A stretch of DNA of 64,000 bases, taken from Phocoena phocoena. Taxonomy: Eukaryota > Chordata > Mammalia > Artiodactyla > Phocoenidae. This document shows positions 53,498 through 64,000 of the stretch, piece after piece; position 1 is the first letter of the stretch, and each line of letters begins with the position of its first letter. The DNA lies in the NCBI RefSeq assembly GCF_963924675.1, contig NC_089225.1:106716313-106780312 (forward strand), written 5' to 3'. The notes beneath the pieces are model-generated. The model had not been told where the DNA came from and did no database searches. It was given only the letters and a program-made list of their open reading frames with translations. A program made the position numbers and the translations under genes.

Positions 53498-54360
53498 AGA
53501 GGTGCTTTTTATAAGTACTAAAAAGTTCCCAACATTAGGGCACTGATTAAAGTATCGTTAATCATATACATGATACTATTTAGCCTTTTGAAATGAAATG
53601 TCAGTCTATAGATGTTGACATGGAAAGATATCCAGAATCTGTGGTTCCATGAGAAAAGCAGAGATCCGAACACTGTGCACTGAGTGACGCTCTCCGTACA
53701 AATGGGTTATGGTAGAGTAGATCTATGGTAGGAGGCATGGAGTAGGGATTGTGTCTGGCTTTGAATTCTGTCATATTCCAAGACATAATACAGGGATTTA
53801 TATATACTAGGCCCTCAATAAATATTTATTGAATATAATAAACACCTTGTTAAAAAACCTGGAAGGTTAACCCCCTAGCTGTTAATAGTAGGATGGTGGG
53901 TGATATTTTTTTCTTTTTTATTGTCCTTATTTTCTGTTTTTTCTGCAAGAAATATCCTGAGAAGGGGATTGATCACTGCCTTCAGAATTACCCTGTAATG
54001 AATACATACATTCCTCTGTCAGCACACGCTGGGTTTTCAGGTCACTGGTGTATGTGTTGATGGCTGAGGGAGCTGGAGGCCAGTGGAGGCTCCGATCAGC
54101 TTCAGTGACTACAGATTGTTCTTCGCAAGTTTGCCTCTCAGACGAACTAGTGACTTTCTGATGTTGATCTGTACCAGATCCACGCCCAAAGAGGAAACAA
54201 AAAAAAGCTTAAAAACTCAAAGTTCTTACAATTCTTCAAGAGGATTATAAAGCTGCATGAGGATGTGAGTTTCTGAGTCCCATTCCATATCCAGAGAATA
54301 AAGATAAGCTCATAACTATTGTGTCGGGTGTCAAGTAAACATCAGACGGAAGAAGGGGAG
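53498..54360. other. Intergenic sequence with LINE-like fragments
   Basis: gttgacatggaaagatatcc near 53614 looks like an old LINE 3' region. No gene recognised. Confidence 0.45.
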
Positions 54361-54713
54361 GGATTTTTTTGTTGTTTTTAATTTATTTTTGGTTGCATTG
54401 GGTCTTTGCTGCCGTGCGCAGGCTTTCTCTAGTTGCGGCGAGCAGGGGCTACTCTTCATTGCAGCGTGTGGGCTTCTCATTGTGGTGGCTTCTCTTGTTG
54501 TGGAGCACGGACTCTAGGTGCATGAGCTTCAGTAGTTGTGGCACATGGGCTCAGTAGTTGTGGCTCGTGGGCTCTAGAGCGCAGGCTCAGTAGTTGTGGC
54601 ACATGGGCTTAGCTGCTCCACGGCATGTGGGATCTTCCCGGACCAGGGATCGAACCCATGTACCCTGCGTTGGCAGGGGGGATTCTTAACCACTGCACCA
54701 CCAGGGAAGCCCC
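54361..54713 (-). mobile_element. CHR-type SINE, long form, inverse
   Basis: Perfect 10-bp duplication agaaggggag at 54351-54360 and 54714-54723. Confidence 0.94.
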
Positions 54714-54723
54714 AGAAGGGGAG

Positions 54724-55220
54724 TTCTGAAAGAATGCAAGTGGGTGAAAATTCTTTCTACCACAGGAATCACAGAAGTGGTGACAAAATGATTATTCTCA
54801 AAGACAAATAAAAACTTTCAATTCGATAAAACCCCTGAGCTCCCCAGATTAGAGAATGGCACAGAGTTCAGTATAAGTCCAAGTGAAAACATTTTAAATA
54901 TTTTATGTGTATCTTTATTTTTATCTTGCCCTGACTAAAAAATAGAGAAAAAAAACATTTAAGCTTGCTTGCAAAATACGTTAATAAAATATATTTTTAA
55001 GAAGTCACAGAGGACATTAGGAAGAAGAGAGAATTAGCTTAGGAGGAATAATGTGAAGCCAGGGATAAGATTAATACACAAAATGCTTGCCATGAAAGTG
55101 CTCCACACTTGCTAGTTATGAGCCACAATTAGACTCTGAGCTTCCTAGCAGCCCATGCAAAGAAAGAAACAAGACCAGCTGTTTTACTCACGATGTCCAT
55201 TAGGTTAAAAACAAATCAGG
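54724..55220. other. Intergenic sequence, no gene seen
   Basis: AT-rich. Nothing recognised. Confidence 0.5.
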
Positions 55221-55430
55221 GGGCTTCCCTGGTGGCGCAGTGGTTGAGAGTCTGCCTGCCGATGCAGGAGACACGGGTTCGTGCCCCGGTCAGGGAAGAT
55301 ACCACATGCCGCGGAGCGGCTGGGCCCGTGAGCCATGGCCGCTGAGCCTGCGTGTCCAGAGCCTGTGCTCCGCAACGGGAGAGGCCACAACAGTGAGAGG
55401 CCCGCATACCCCCGCCCCCGCCCCAAAAAG
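55221..55430 (+). mobile_element. CHR-type SINE, cetacean subfamily, C-rich end
   Basis: Perfect 10-bp duplication acaaatcagg at 55211-55220 and 55431-55440. The usual A-tail is replaced by cccccgcccccgccccaaaa. Confidence 0.95.
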
Positions 55431-55440
55431 ACAAATCAGG

Positions 55441-56857
55441 TGCTTAATTCCAAGACCAGAAAAGAATTTCTTCCATGTGTTTCCATAGTGAACAAGGTGT
55501 CCCACTGAACACACAGATCTGGCAATGAAACCCGTGTTTCCATGCACTCACTGAGCCCATCCTTCTGAATCTTTGATCCATCCCTCTGGGCAAGAGAAGT
55601 GCTGGCTGGGAACTGGTCTGATCAAGAAATGTTATCATACGATTAATATTTAGTGGTCACCTCGTTCTATACCAGGCTCCCTGTGGACAATGTTCATGAA
55701 GTCACCCACTGTTCATATCCCCAAAACACACTTCCTAGATCTCATCAGCTGGAGACTAAGGGGCTGAGAAAGTGCACAGAATGAGACGTATAGGTACAGG
55801 AGCAGGGAGTCCATGGTGAGCACTGGCCCTCAGGTCCAGCCCCACGGACACAGCTGGCATTGTATTTGACAGTCTGTAAAGGGTGCTCACTCTGAGCCTT
55901 GGCTGAGGAATAAGGATGCCTCCTGTGATTACTGACCTTTCATCCACTCTGACCTCGAGGGGCCTGGCAGGTAAAGGGTGCCTGGTTGGTTGAGGTTGGT
56001 ACATTCACGATATCCTAGGGGAGGTACGGTCCCATTCCATTCTCAGAGTCCCTGGCCACTTCCTGGCCACTCTTGGCCAGCACCATTCTACCGTAAGGCT
56101 GGATCTGGGGAGACTCAGGCTCAAGCTCTAACTTCATCTGGCCAGGCAGATTTTAAAGGAGGACCAAGTTGAGTGGCTTCAAGATCACCCCGTCCTTATA
56201 GCACAGGTCAGCTGTTGCTTCTTCTCTGCCCTACCAGACTCTCAGATGTTGACAGAGCCTCACAAAGTCACCTTGAGCCCATGGCCATGGCAGCAGGTGC
56301 AGACGCCCTCTTTGAGGTTGCAGGTTGAGGCCACATTTTGCCCACATTGTGCTGGGCTAAGGATGCAGACACGCAGACCCTGCTCAGGCGAGCTTGTCTG
56401 CCGCTCCTGGATGCCAAGCAGAGCTGGCTGGTGCCCGCGCTTCACACAGATGTCCTTTCAGTTGTTGCTCCCGGGTCTTCAACCACGTGCCCCTCAGTGG
56501 ATGGGTAGAGGAGGGATGGAATAGGATGGCTGAAGGGCGGCCTGAGTACAGGTGTCTACCGATGGAGGATTACCTCCCTGCCGCTGCCCCTCACTCAGCC
56601 AGTGCGGGTGTGTCCTTGGGGGCTGCCCACTCCTCCTCCTGACAGCAGCGAACCATCGTGGGCCCAGCAGGAGTACTGTAGGGGCTTAAGCCAGGGTCTC
56701 TGGCTCAGCATCCCCTCCCAGGCTTCTTAACAAACCTTCATTAGACCCCTAGAGTTCAGGGAAAACTGAGATGCTTAATCCCCAGAAGGACACCAGCTGT
56801 CACACAGATCTGCACTCCCAGTGCCCTTATGGGAACCAGTCCTGGCCAGGTATTCGA
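55441..56857. other. Intergenic sequence, no gene seen
   Basis: Mixed composition. Short frames at 56.2-56.6 kb have no recognisable domain. Confidence 0.5.
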
Positions 56858-57470
56858 TGAAGGGAAGCGGAATACGCCCCCCCAAAATGTGCCACTTTGG
56901 CGTGTGGATTATTTTGAGGTGAAGGCAATGAAGACCCAGCAGACTTAGGGGAAGCTTTTAACCTCTCCTCTTTTTTTCTGGCCACACTGTGTGGCATGCA
57001 GGATCTTAGTTCCCCAGCCACGGACTGAACCAATGCCTCCTGCTTTGGGAGCATGGAGTCTTAACCACTGGACTGCCAGGGAAGTCCTTCCTCTCCCGTA
57101 ACTGCCTAAAAGATTTTAAAAAGGAAGCCTGTACCAAAAAGACAGCTATTACCAGAGATAACTTTTTTTCTAATCTGAAAGACTTACCTGCATGGCAGGG
57201 CAAACATCTGGTTGCCAACCACCTGCGCTTCTCATCTTCCTGTGAATGGCCCTCCTCCCCTCTGGAGCCCCAGGCCCCTAACCCTTTCCTCAGCCCAGGA
57301 TGGCATGTAAGCTCCATCGCCCAACTGCCTTTGCATCTCCTGTCTTTGTGGGGCTCCGGTATGCACATAATTAAATTTGTTTTTCTCCTATTAATTTGTT
57401 GTCTGTCGATTTAATTACTGAACCAGCCAGAGAACCCAGAATGGAGGAAAGGAATCCTTTTCTTCCCCAA
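56858..57470 (+). mobile_element. Cetartiodactyl ERV LTR, copy 3, with an inverse SINE inside
   Basis: aaatgtgccactttggcgtg, cctgcatggcagggcaaaca, gtgaatggccctcctcccct, tttgtggggctccggtatgc. Matches copy 1 in inverse orientation; non-coding. Confidence 0.72.
56971..57087 (-). mobile_element. Short CHR-type SINE, inverse, in the LTR
   Basis: ctggccacactgtgtggcat...actgccagggaagtcc. Confidence 0.88.
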
Positions 57471-59100
57471 CAATGAGGAAATGAAGTCCTAGCACACTGG
57501 TGCCCTGTCTTGTCATCCAGCAGCCAGGACACAGAGGTGAAACGGCTAGGTGGTACTTTGTGGGGCTCCAAGGAGCTCTGGTCCTTTATGTCTCAGCACA
57601 GAAAGAATTCAGTGAGAGGCAAAGTAACAGATAAGAAATGACTTATTACAATAGGATGCTTGTGAGGGTGAGAGGGTGCCACCCTAAGAACTTAATGGGC
57701 TACAGTTTTATAATCAAAGGAAAAGTGGGGAGGGGGAAAAGACCCCCGTCTTCCTCATTCTTGAGTAGACATCGCACTTCCATCACCAGCTCCTTCTCCA
57801 GGTTGGGCAAGGGAGTTTTCTTGTCCCTACATGGTCAAGCCAAGACTGTCGTGGCACTATGAAAAAACTGTTTCAGGTCTCAGTACAATGAGGGTCTTTC
57901 ACTTTGAAATGTCACCTTTCCATAAATTATTGTGTTTTTATGTGTGCAGAGAACGTGTCCTAGGCATCACTGACTTACTGAGCTCACTGGGCAGGATGTG
58001 GGTCTCACGCCACCATTGTTTTATTGTTTTGGGGCATGTCTCACGCTTCTGTTGCACGGTTTTGTTGCTAACAGGCCTGCTTGGTTTTGTGGTTAAGCAA
58101 ACCTTCTTTCTTGAGTGATCATTAACTTCCAGGGGTCTCCCATACTTTTTGTTTACTTACAATCCCCTAGTGGGATTAACTATTTAATTACCTAATTTGT
58201 CCCTTTACCCTGTCCCTGTCAGAGGGGGCTGCTCCACCATGGGGCCCACAGTTCCTCGTTGGACCCAGGCTTTGAACGTCCTCCCATGCCTCCTCCCACC
58301 CCAATCTCATTCCTCTGTGGTCCAGGGGCTCCCCCAATTTCCTTTCCCTCCATGGTCTTCCTCACTTTTAAGATCTTTTTTCCTCTATCTGTCTCACCAG
58401 GGAGCCCATAAAGTCTCCCCAGGTCCCACCTTCCTCACAGCTCCCAAAACAATTGTCTTGGGGAGAAAAGAGAGTGTGGAAGGACAAAAGAGAGGAAAGA
58501 AAGAGGGAAGGAAGAGTGATGATAAGGGAGAAAAAGAAACAGTGGGGACACGGGAAAGGGGGAGCGGAAGGAAGGGAGGGGAGGGGAAGGAAGAAAAGGA
58601 GAATAGGATGAAAGAGAGGGAGAAGAGAGGCGAAAGAAAGCACCAGCAACTCAACCAAGACTACTCCTTGTTTTCCAAATCAGCACTTTTCTGTCACTCT
58701 TCCTCCCAAGTTCTGCTTGAGTGAACATGAAGAGGCAAACTGTTTCAGAAATCCCAGTTTCACTTTACATCTCCATTGATAAACCAGAGAAACAAGAAAA
58801 AGCCTGGTTGTTTTATGATTTTTAGGGCATGGACAGAGGGGGGGAAGAAATATCCTTGGCATCCTGCCTTTTTCCTAAGGTCTTTGTAATTTCGTGTTAA
58901 TTTGCCATGTAAATAATACAGGTAAAGATAAACTTCACTAGCCCTGGACTCTGACCTTTGTTTAATGCCCCACCCCCCGTCTGATCTATCCTCCAACCCA
59001 CCACTGGAAAGTTTGGTATTGTTACCTGGAAATTAGAGCCAGAGAATAAATAGCTGGAGAGGCAGAGCGTCTTGGTTTTAGACAAGCCTCACGAGAAAGT
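57471..59100. other. Intergenic sequence with a long polypurine tract
   Basis: 58445-58650 is almost all purine on the plus strand. No gene recognised; the 175-codon frame across it is compositional. Confidence 0.5.
58445..58650 (+). repeat. Polypurine (GA-rich) tract
   Basis: About 200 nt of G/A with few interruptions (gaggggaggggaaggaagaa and similar). Confidence 0.9.
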
Positions 59101-59116
59101 ACAAAAACACCAGCAC

Positions 59117-59218
59117 ACGGACTTCCCTGGTGGTCCAGTGGTTAAGACTCTGCACTTCCAATGCAGAGGGCATGGGTTCGATCCCCCATGCCGTGCAGTG
59201 TGGCCAAAACAACACAAA
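59117..59218 (+). mobile_element. Short CHR-type SINE
   Basis: Perfect 16-bp duplication acaaaaacaccagcac at 59101-59116 and 59219-59234. Confidence 0.95.
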
Positions 59219-59234
59219 ACAAAAACACCAGCAC

Positions 59235-59633
59235 CTCTGAGAGTTCCTCTCTAATCAGCTGATAAGTTTTCCTCTCTTCCTCAGAAAGGTAACCAAATGG
59301 GGCCAATTCCTTTTCCACTTACCTGGTAGGGGTCCCAGCCACTCTGCCGCCCTCCCAGCTTATGCCCACCCAAGCTGTGCTTTGCAGGCACCACACTGCA
59401 CCGTTTACTTAGACAAGAATCATTTAAACAAGTGATTTAATCCCTCTTACTCCCTATTGTTGAGCACGCCTGTATTTATTTCTCTTCTTGTTGGAATGTT
59501 TCCTCTAACGGTGCTTTCAAAGAGGGGCTGTATGTGATAAAGGCGTTATCTCCTGTATATGCCTGATAATTTAGCAAAATCTAGCTTCAAAGTTCTCTCT
59601 TTTTGATACTTTAAAAATATTATTCAACTATCG
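59235..59633. other. Intergenic sequence, no gene seen
   Basis: Nothing recognised. Confidence 0.5.
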
Positions 59634-59752
59634 TTTATTTTTTGGCTGTACCACACAGCATGTAGAATCCTAGCTCCCCAGCCAGGGATAGAACCTGTGC
59701 CCCCTGCAGCGGAAGTGCAGGGTCTTAACCATTGCACCGCCAGGACAGTCCC
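59634..59752 (-). mobile_element. Short CHR-type SINE, inverse
   Basis: ttttggctgtaccacacagc...ttgcaccgccaggacagtcc. Confidence 0.88.
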
Positions 59753-61189
59753 TATCTTCTTAAATCCAGTGTTACTATTAAAGAAATCTGAAGTCGATTG
59801 AATTTTGTTCCTTCCTCAGCCCTCTGCCATCCAGCTGCCTGGAACACAGAGGTAATGACTGGAGCTTTAGCTGCGAGTTTGAATCATGAAGAAGAGATGG
59901 GGGAATAGTGATCTGGAATGCAACCTGAGTCTTCAAAGACCTAGTAAAACAGAGCTACTACATCAGCCATAAACTGTCCACCTCCAAACTTCTACAAGAG
60001 AGAAAAATAAACTTTCATCGTGTTTATGCCACTGTTATTTGTAGTCTGTGTCATTAGCAGCTGAAATGAATCTTAATTCATTTATTGATTAAATCTGTAC
60101 TGGCTTATACTTTCCAGAAATCTGATTAAACTAATAGCTTTCACTGTTTTCTTATAACAAAGGTATCCCATTTATTTTATATAGTTAGAAAATACAGATA
60201 AGCAAAAAGGACAAAATAAAAATTACCTGTCATTCTTACTATCTAGAGATGAGTATGACTACTTTTTGAATATATTCTTCTGGACACAGACACACACACA
60301 CATATTGTTTTAATTTTAGAAGATTAGGATCATCTGGAAAGGACTTCTGTTTCTCTCCCACACACCACAACCCAACCACTTGCGGCCTCCAGGAAGGTAG
60401 GGTGGGGGAGGGCATGTCTCATAGTTTTTAGGTTTGTTTCTCAGTCCTCTTCAACCTCCTTCTTGCTTCCGTGGCATCTTCAGGATTGTATCCACGGGAA
60501 TGGGCCAGCATCTCAAGCACATTACCATAGTGTCAGTCCTGCATTATTTTTTTCATTGCACCGATCACTGTCTGAAGCTGTTATTTATGAATTTACTTGT
60601 TTCTCGTCTTTCTCTCCCAGCCTCCACTAGACCGTCAGCTCCACAAAGGTAGGAACCTGGCCTGTTCACAGCTGTCTTCCCAGCACCAGCACAGTGCACG
60701 GTAGAGATGTTCCATAAATACAGATTGGTTGACTGAATCACTGAGCTGGTGCTGGAACCCAACCTGACTCCAGCCCAGGGCTTCTTGCTCCATATCTTGT
60801 GTTTTTCCCACCCAAGCCCCTGGATATCCATCATGGGCAGAGATGGTATAGAGAGGCACAACAAAGCCCACAACAAAGATATGGGGTCCTTCCCCCCAAC
60901 ATTGGCTATACCACTGTAGGATGATCAGACTTAGGGCAGAGCTGCTTGGATATGTTTGAATCCCCACTGCTTGCACACAGGAGGTGCTCAGAAAAGGTTT
61001 GCTTTATTGAATGGACATACAAACTCTCCAGGAGGAGATGTTTCAACATAATTACAGGGGGCAGGAAACAGAGTAACTACAAGAGCAGATTGTGGGTTAT
61101 ACAGTGAAGGAGAGAACTGAGTATTAACAAGTTATTGACCCAAAGGGGCCTTTGGTCTATACCGAGTAATAGAGGAGAGGTAAAGAGCG
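59753..61189. other. Intergenic sequence, no gene seen
   Basis: No gene recognised. A short (CA)n lies near 60290. Confidence 0.5.
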
Positions 61190-61350
61190 TTGACCAGCGC
61201 TGCCCAATGCCCTAGCCACTCACTTCATGTGGTTATTTACACTTAATTGAAACGAAATAAAATCTAAATCTTGCACTAGCCAGATTTCGAGTGCTCCATA
61301 ATAGCCACATACAGCTAGTGGCTACTGCATTGGACAGTGCAGATAATATA
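61190..61350. mobile_element. hAT-Charlie-like non-autonomous DNA transposon
   Basis: atagccacatacagctagtg and gcattggacagtgcag at the right, with the inverse-like gcgctgcccaatgccctagc at the left. Confidence 0.65.
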
Positions 61351-61989
61351 AAACACTTCCATCACCACCAAATGTTCTATCGGACGAAGCTGACTTAGAC
61401 CCTTAGAATGAAAGGAAATGCATTCCTGCTTCTGACCTGGCCTACTGACATCCTCTTGTCCCCCTCCTGCACACATAGATCAGAACACCATCTGTGCCCC
61501 ACATCTGCCCCCCTAGACTTTCTGTTCCACAGGGAGCAACACGATCTGCCTCCACTTCCCAGTGCGGAGGACAATGCCCTGCAGGTCACGAGGACTTGTT
61601 GAAACAATGAGCCCTCAATTAGTTTTCTAAATGCTGAAGCCCCAAAAGGTGAGTCAAGGACAGAAGTAACAGAAGAGACCCCTGCTTCCCTTCTTTTCTC
61701 ACCTCGCTACCCCCTTATCTGGTGCCCTGCCCCACCCGCCAACTTCACTTCAAAGCAGCAGTCACCGGCAGCCCGGCCTCCAAAGCTTCCTGTCCCCGAA
61801 CCATGAGAACTCAGAAATCTATCTGCTCCAGGCCTCAGACCAATCTAACTTGTGAAGGTCCATTTGCTCACATGATAATTTTCTGTCTTCCTCTACCTTC
61901 GGGTCCTGTACACCTAGTAGGTGTTCAATAAATGTTGGATGGATGGATGGGTGGATGGATGGATGAACGGCTCAGTTTCCCCGCGTCTG
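61351..61989. other. Upstream flank of the C2orf72 CpG island
   Basis: Unique sequence ending in a (GGAT)n tract at 61936-61965 that borders the island. Confidence 0.5.
61936..61965. repeat. (GGAT)n microsatellite
   Basis: Seven tetranucleotide units with one gggt variant. Confidence 0.95.
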
Positions 61990-62130
61990 CCGTAGGGACT
62001 GCGGGAGGCGCCACCATTAGAGGCCTGGGGGAGAGCCTCCGCTCCGGCCCAGCAGCCGGCTGGAGCTGGGCGATCCCGGCCCGCGGGCCGGGGGCCGGGC
62101 GGGGCGCAGCCCTCGGGGGCGTGTCTTCCC

Positions 62131-62170
62131 GGCCGCCGCCGCCGCCGTCTCCGCCGCCGCCGCCGCCGCT
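62131..62170 (+). repeat. CCG/CGC trinucleotide tract in the C2orf72 5' leader
   Basis: Two short (CCG)n runs separated by one GTCT interruption, placed between the inferred promoter and the ATG. Confidence 0.85.
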
Positions 62171-62239
62171 ACCCCCTCGAGAGGCAGGCAGCTGGCCAGG
62201 CAGGGCAGCAGCGGCCGCAGAAGGCGGGAGGCGGCGAGC

Positions 62240-62843
62240 ATGGAGCGCGAGCTGGAGGCGCTGGCTGCTCGGCCCGCGCGCCCGGCTGAGCCGCCCTTCC
62301 AGGCGCTGGTGGAGGCGGCGGGCGGCTGCGGGCAGGTGTTGCTGGTGGGCGAACTGTGGGAGCGCGAGCAGAGCCGCGCGCTGCTGTGGGACTTCGCCCG
62401 GGCGGTGTTCCCGCCCCAGCAAGCCGCGGGCAAGCCGGGCGGCGAGGCGGCCGAAGGCGCGGGGCCCGGGGCGCCGGGGGCGCAGAAGGTGCCCGCGACC
62501 CGGGCGCGCGCCATCCGCTCACCGCTGGTCTTCGTGCTGTGCCGCGCGTCATCGCTGGCAGCCCGGGAGCCGCGGCGCCACCTGCGGGAGATGCTGCGGG
62601 ACGTGCGCAGCCGGCGGCGGCCCGGCGCGGCGTTGGTCGGGGTGCTGGTGGCCGAGGCGGAGCCCGTGGACTTGGTGGCTCCGGAGCTGCGGCTACTGGA
62701 GGCGCTGCTGCGCACGGTGTTCGGCCGCCAGGCTGGAGGCCCGGTGCAGGCGGCCGCCTACTGCCCCGACCACCCGGCTTCCAACTTGACTGTTCAGGCG
62801 GCCGCCTGCAGGGCCCTGCAAGCCGCCGGGCGCTTGCGACCAG
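62240..62843 (+). CDS. C2orf72: C2orf72 orthologue, first coding exon (residues 1-201)
   Basis: First exon of the vertebrate uncharacterised protein C2orf72, about 295 residues in human; the remaining exons lie beyond the window. The ATG (gcgagcATGg) is a good Kozak start inside a CpG island. Visible blocks: [14 protein letters not shown] and [11 protein letters not shown] (residues 16-41), a Gly/Ala/Pro linker (about 58-90), [12 protein letters not shown] (94-105), [18 protein letters not shown] (122-139), [11 protein letters not shown], and [19 protein letters not shown] near the end. The exon ends after RLRP in phase 1 at a consensus donor (ccag|gtgagt). The many antisense and shifted open frames here result from high GC content. 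No catalytic motif is recognisable. The alternating hydrophobic strands resemble an alpha/beta core, but that is inference. Confidence 0.9.
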
Positions 62844-64000
62844 GTGAGTGGGCTCTAGGTCCCGGACGGCGTGGGCGGGCGGCGGCTGGGGGAAGGCCAG
62901 CTTTTTTGGCCAGCGCCCCCTTCATGGTACACCGAGGTAAACTGAGGCCAGGAGAGAGGAGGTGCCTAGCACTAGGCCTCCCGGGTAGGGCGGAGCGGGC
63001 CCTGGGCAACGGGCCGAGTCTGTCCCGGGTGGATCCTGAGTGCATGGGATTCGGAGTGCTTAGGAAAGCCGAGGCGGCAAGCAGAAGGCGGGGGAGGTTG
63101 GTGGAAAGAGGGCTGGACTGAGCTGGGCAAAGATCTGGGATTGGGGGGGCAGGGGAGGAGGAGACGGGAAAGCCTTGGGATGCACCAGTTTCAAGGTGGG
63201 AGGAGGACAAAATTGGGACTAGGGGGATATCCGGTGCCAGGAGCTTCTAGGATGCGCACAGCTAGGGATGCCCTAGAGACGCGACGGTTAAACGCCGCGG
63301 GGTCAAAAGAAGGCAAGGAATAAATGCTGGGGACTTGGAGGTGAGGGGAGAAAGGATGTGAGGGACTGAGGGCCTAGAGTTTACCAGTCCTTCTTGGCTA
63401 CCCACTGCAGTGTCTCCCTCGCTTCCCTCCCCACTCTCCTGAAGTGTGGGGAGGGGAGTACGGGTCTTCTGCCAGCCCCAGTGACTGCTGCCATCAGCAA
63501 AAGGGTCTGAATCTCATCCATCCGGGTACACAGGGTTTTACAGAAGGTTTCCAGTGCCCCGAGATTAAAATATGGATGTTAAGTACAGCTGGATCTGGCA
63601 AAGCTGTGAAACGCCGGAGTGATTTAGCTTCTAGCTTCTAGCTTCCTTCCCCCCACTCCTCTCCAGCACCTGCCGCCCTCCAAGCTTTCCAACCTCTGCC
63701 AACCTTCTTGCTAAAGAGTTAATGACGACAGAGGCTGTGTTCCGCCTCCCTGGGCATTGGTGTGTTAACTCAGGAACTGGGTGATGCCAAACTTACAGGG
63801 GTCGGGGGTGGGGCTTTTCCTGCAAGGAGACCTGGTACCTCTGATGTCACAAATGTCACAGACTTACCTGCCAGCGTGGCCTGCCTAGGTGAAGACCATT
63901 CCTCTCAGCTGTGGAGCCTGCCCTAACCTTCCCCTCCCCTTCCCACAACTCTTCTGTTGAGTCTGTGAGGAAGCCAGCTAAATTTGAAACTCAAGGACCA
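62844..64000 (+). other. C2orf72: C2orf72 intron 1, 5' part (runs off the window)
   Basis: Starts GTGAGT directly after the exon. The first roughly 150 nt continue the CpG island; the rest is ordinary unique sequence. I see no second exon and no repeat of recognisable family before the window ends. Confidence 0.75.

Larger units (their letters stand above)
61990..62960. promoter_or_regulatory. C2orf72: CpG island promoter of C2orf72
   Basis: Very GC- and CpG-dense sequence covering the likely 5' UTR and exon 1, with no TATA box in a useful position, as expected for a CpG-island promoter. A (CCG)n-type tract lies at 62131-62170, about 70 nt before the ATG. The exact start site cannot be read from sequence. 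Confidence 0.75.

Noticed and set aside
58197..58724. 175-codon frame with a charged Lys/Glu/Arg-rich half
   Set aside because: The charged half is just the polypurine tract translated.
61925..62847. Long shifted and antisense frames over C2orf72 exon 1
   Set aside because: High-GC shadow frames (Ala/Arg/Pro/Gly-rich) of the real coding frame starting at 62240.
62240..64000. 293-codon reading of C2orf72 through position 63121
   Set aside because: Conservation ends at the phase-1 donor at 62843; beyond it the frame runs through the intron.

Overview
This is mammalian nuclear DNA, almost certainly from a whale or dolphin. At least 23 tRNA-derived SINEs of the CHR type are present, in the 'cttccctggtggcgcagtggtt' form typical of cetacean genomes. 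L1 3' ends, MaLR/ERVL LTRs, Tigger and hAT fragments make up most of the rest. There are no prokaryotic features. Gene identities come from my recall of the human proteins; no search was run. On that basis the window matches human 2q37.1 (the GPR55 - SPATA3 - C2orf72 - PSMD1 interval).

Layout. 1-28.5 kb: intergenic and repeat-packed (degenerate L1s carrying nested SINEs at 2.6-13 kb; solo LTRs at 2.1, 17.5, 19.2 and 22.5-23.75 kb). 28.9-29.74 kb: a CpG-rich exon that is clearly a diverged paralogue of C2orf72 exon 1. It has the same start context, the same GELW motif and a phase-1 donor at the same place, but one apparent 1-bp frameshift and one stop. I know of no gene described there. 33.6-37.74 kb: SPATA3 on the plus strand, three coding exons (277 + 178 + 106 nt, 186 residues). 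37.8-61.9 kb: intergenic, with more SINEs, three L1 3' insertions, a related LTR family and simple repeats. 62.0-62.9 kb: CpG island and first coding exon of C2orf72, plus strand; the window ends in its first intron.

The genes are separate mammalian transcription units, not an operon. SPATA3 is a testis gene of unknown biochemical role, and C2orf72 is an uncharacterised protein gene. The two C2orf72-type exons lie 33 kb apart in the same orientation with SPATA3 between them, which suggests an old local duplication.

The most interesting points are the unrecorded C2orf72-like copy and the last exon of SPATA3. In its normal frame that exon encodes the conserved Cys/Gly-rich tail ending CLLHH. 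One frame over, in the frame that skipping exon 2 would produce, it encodes a hydrophobic, membrane-segment-like tail.
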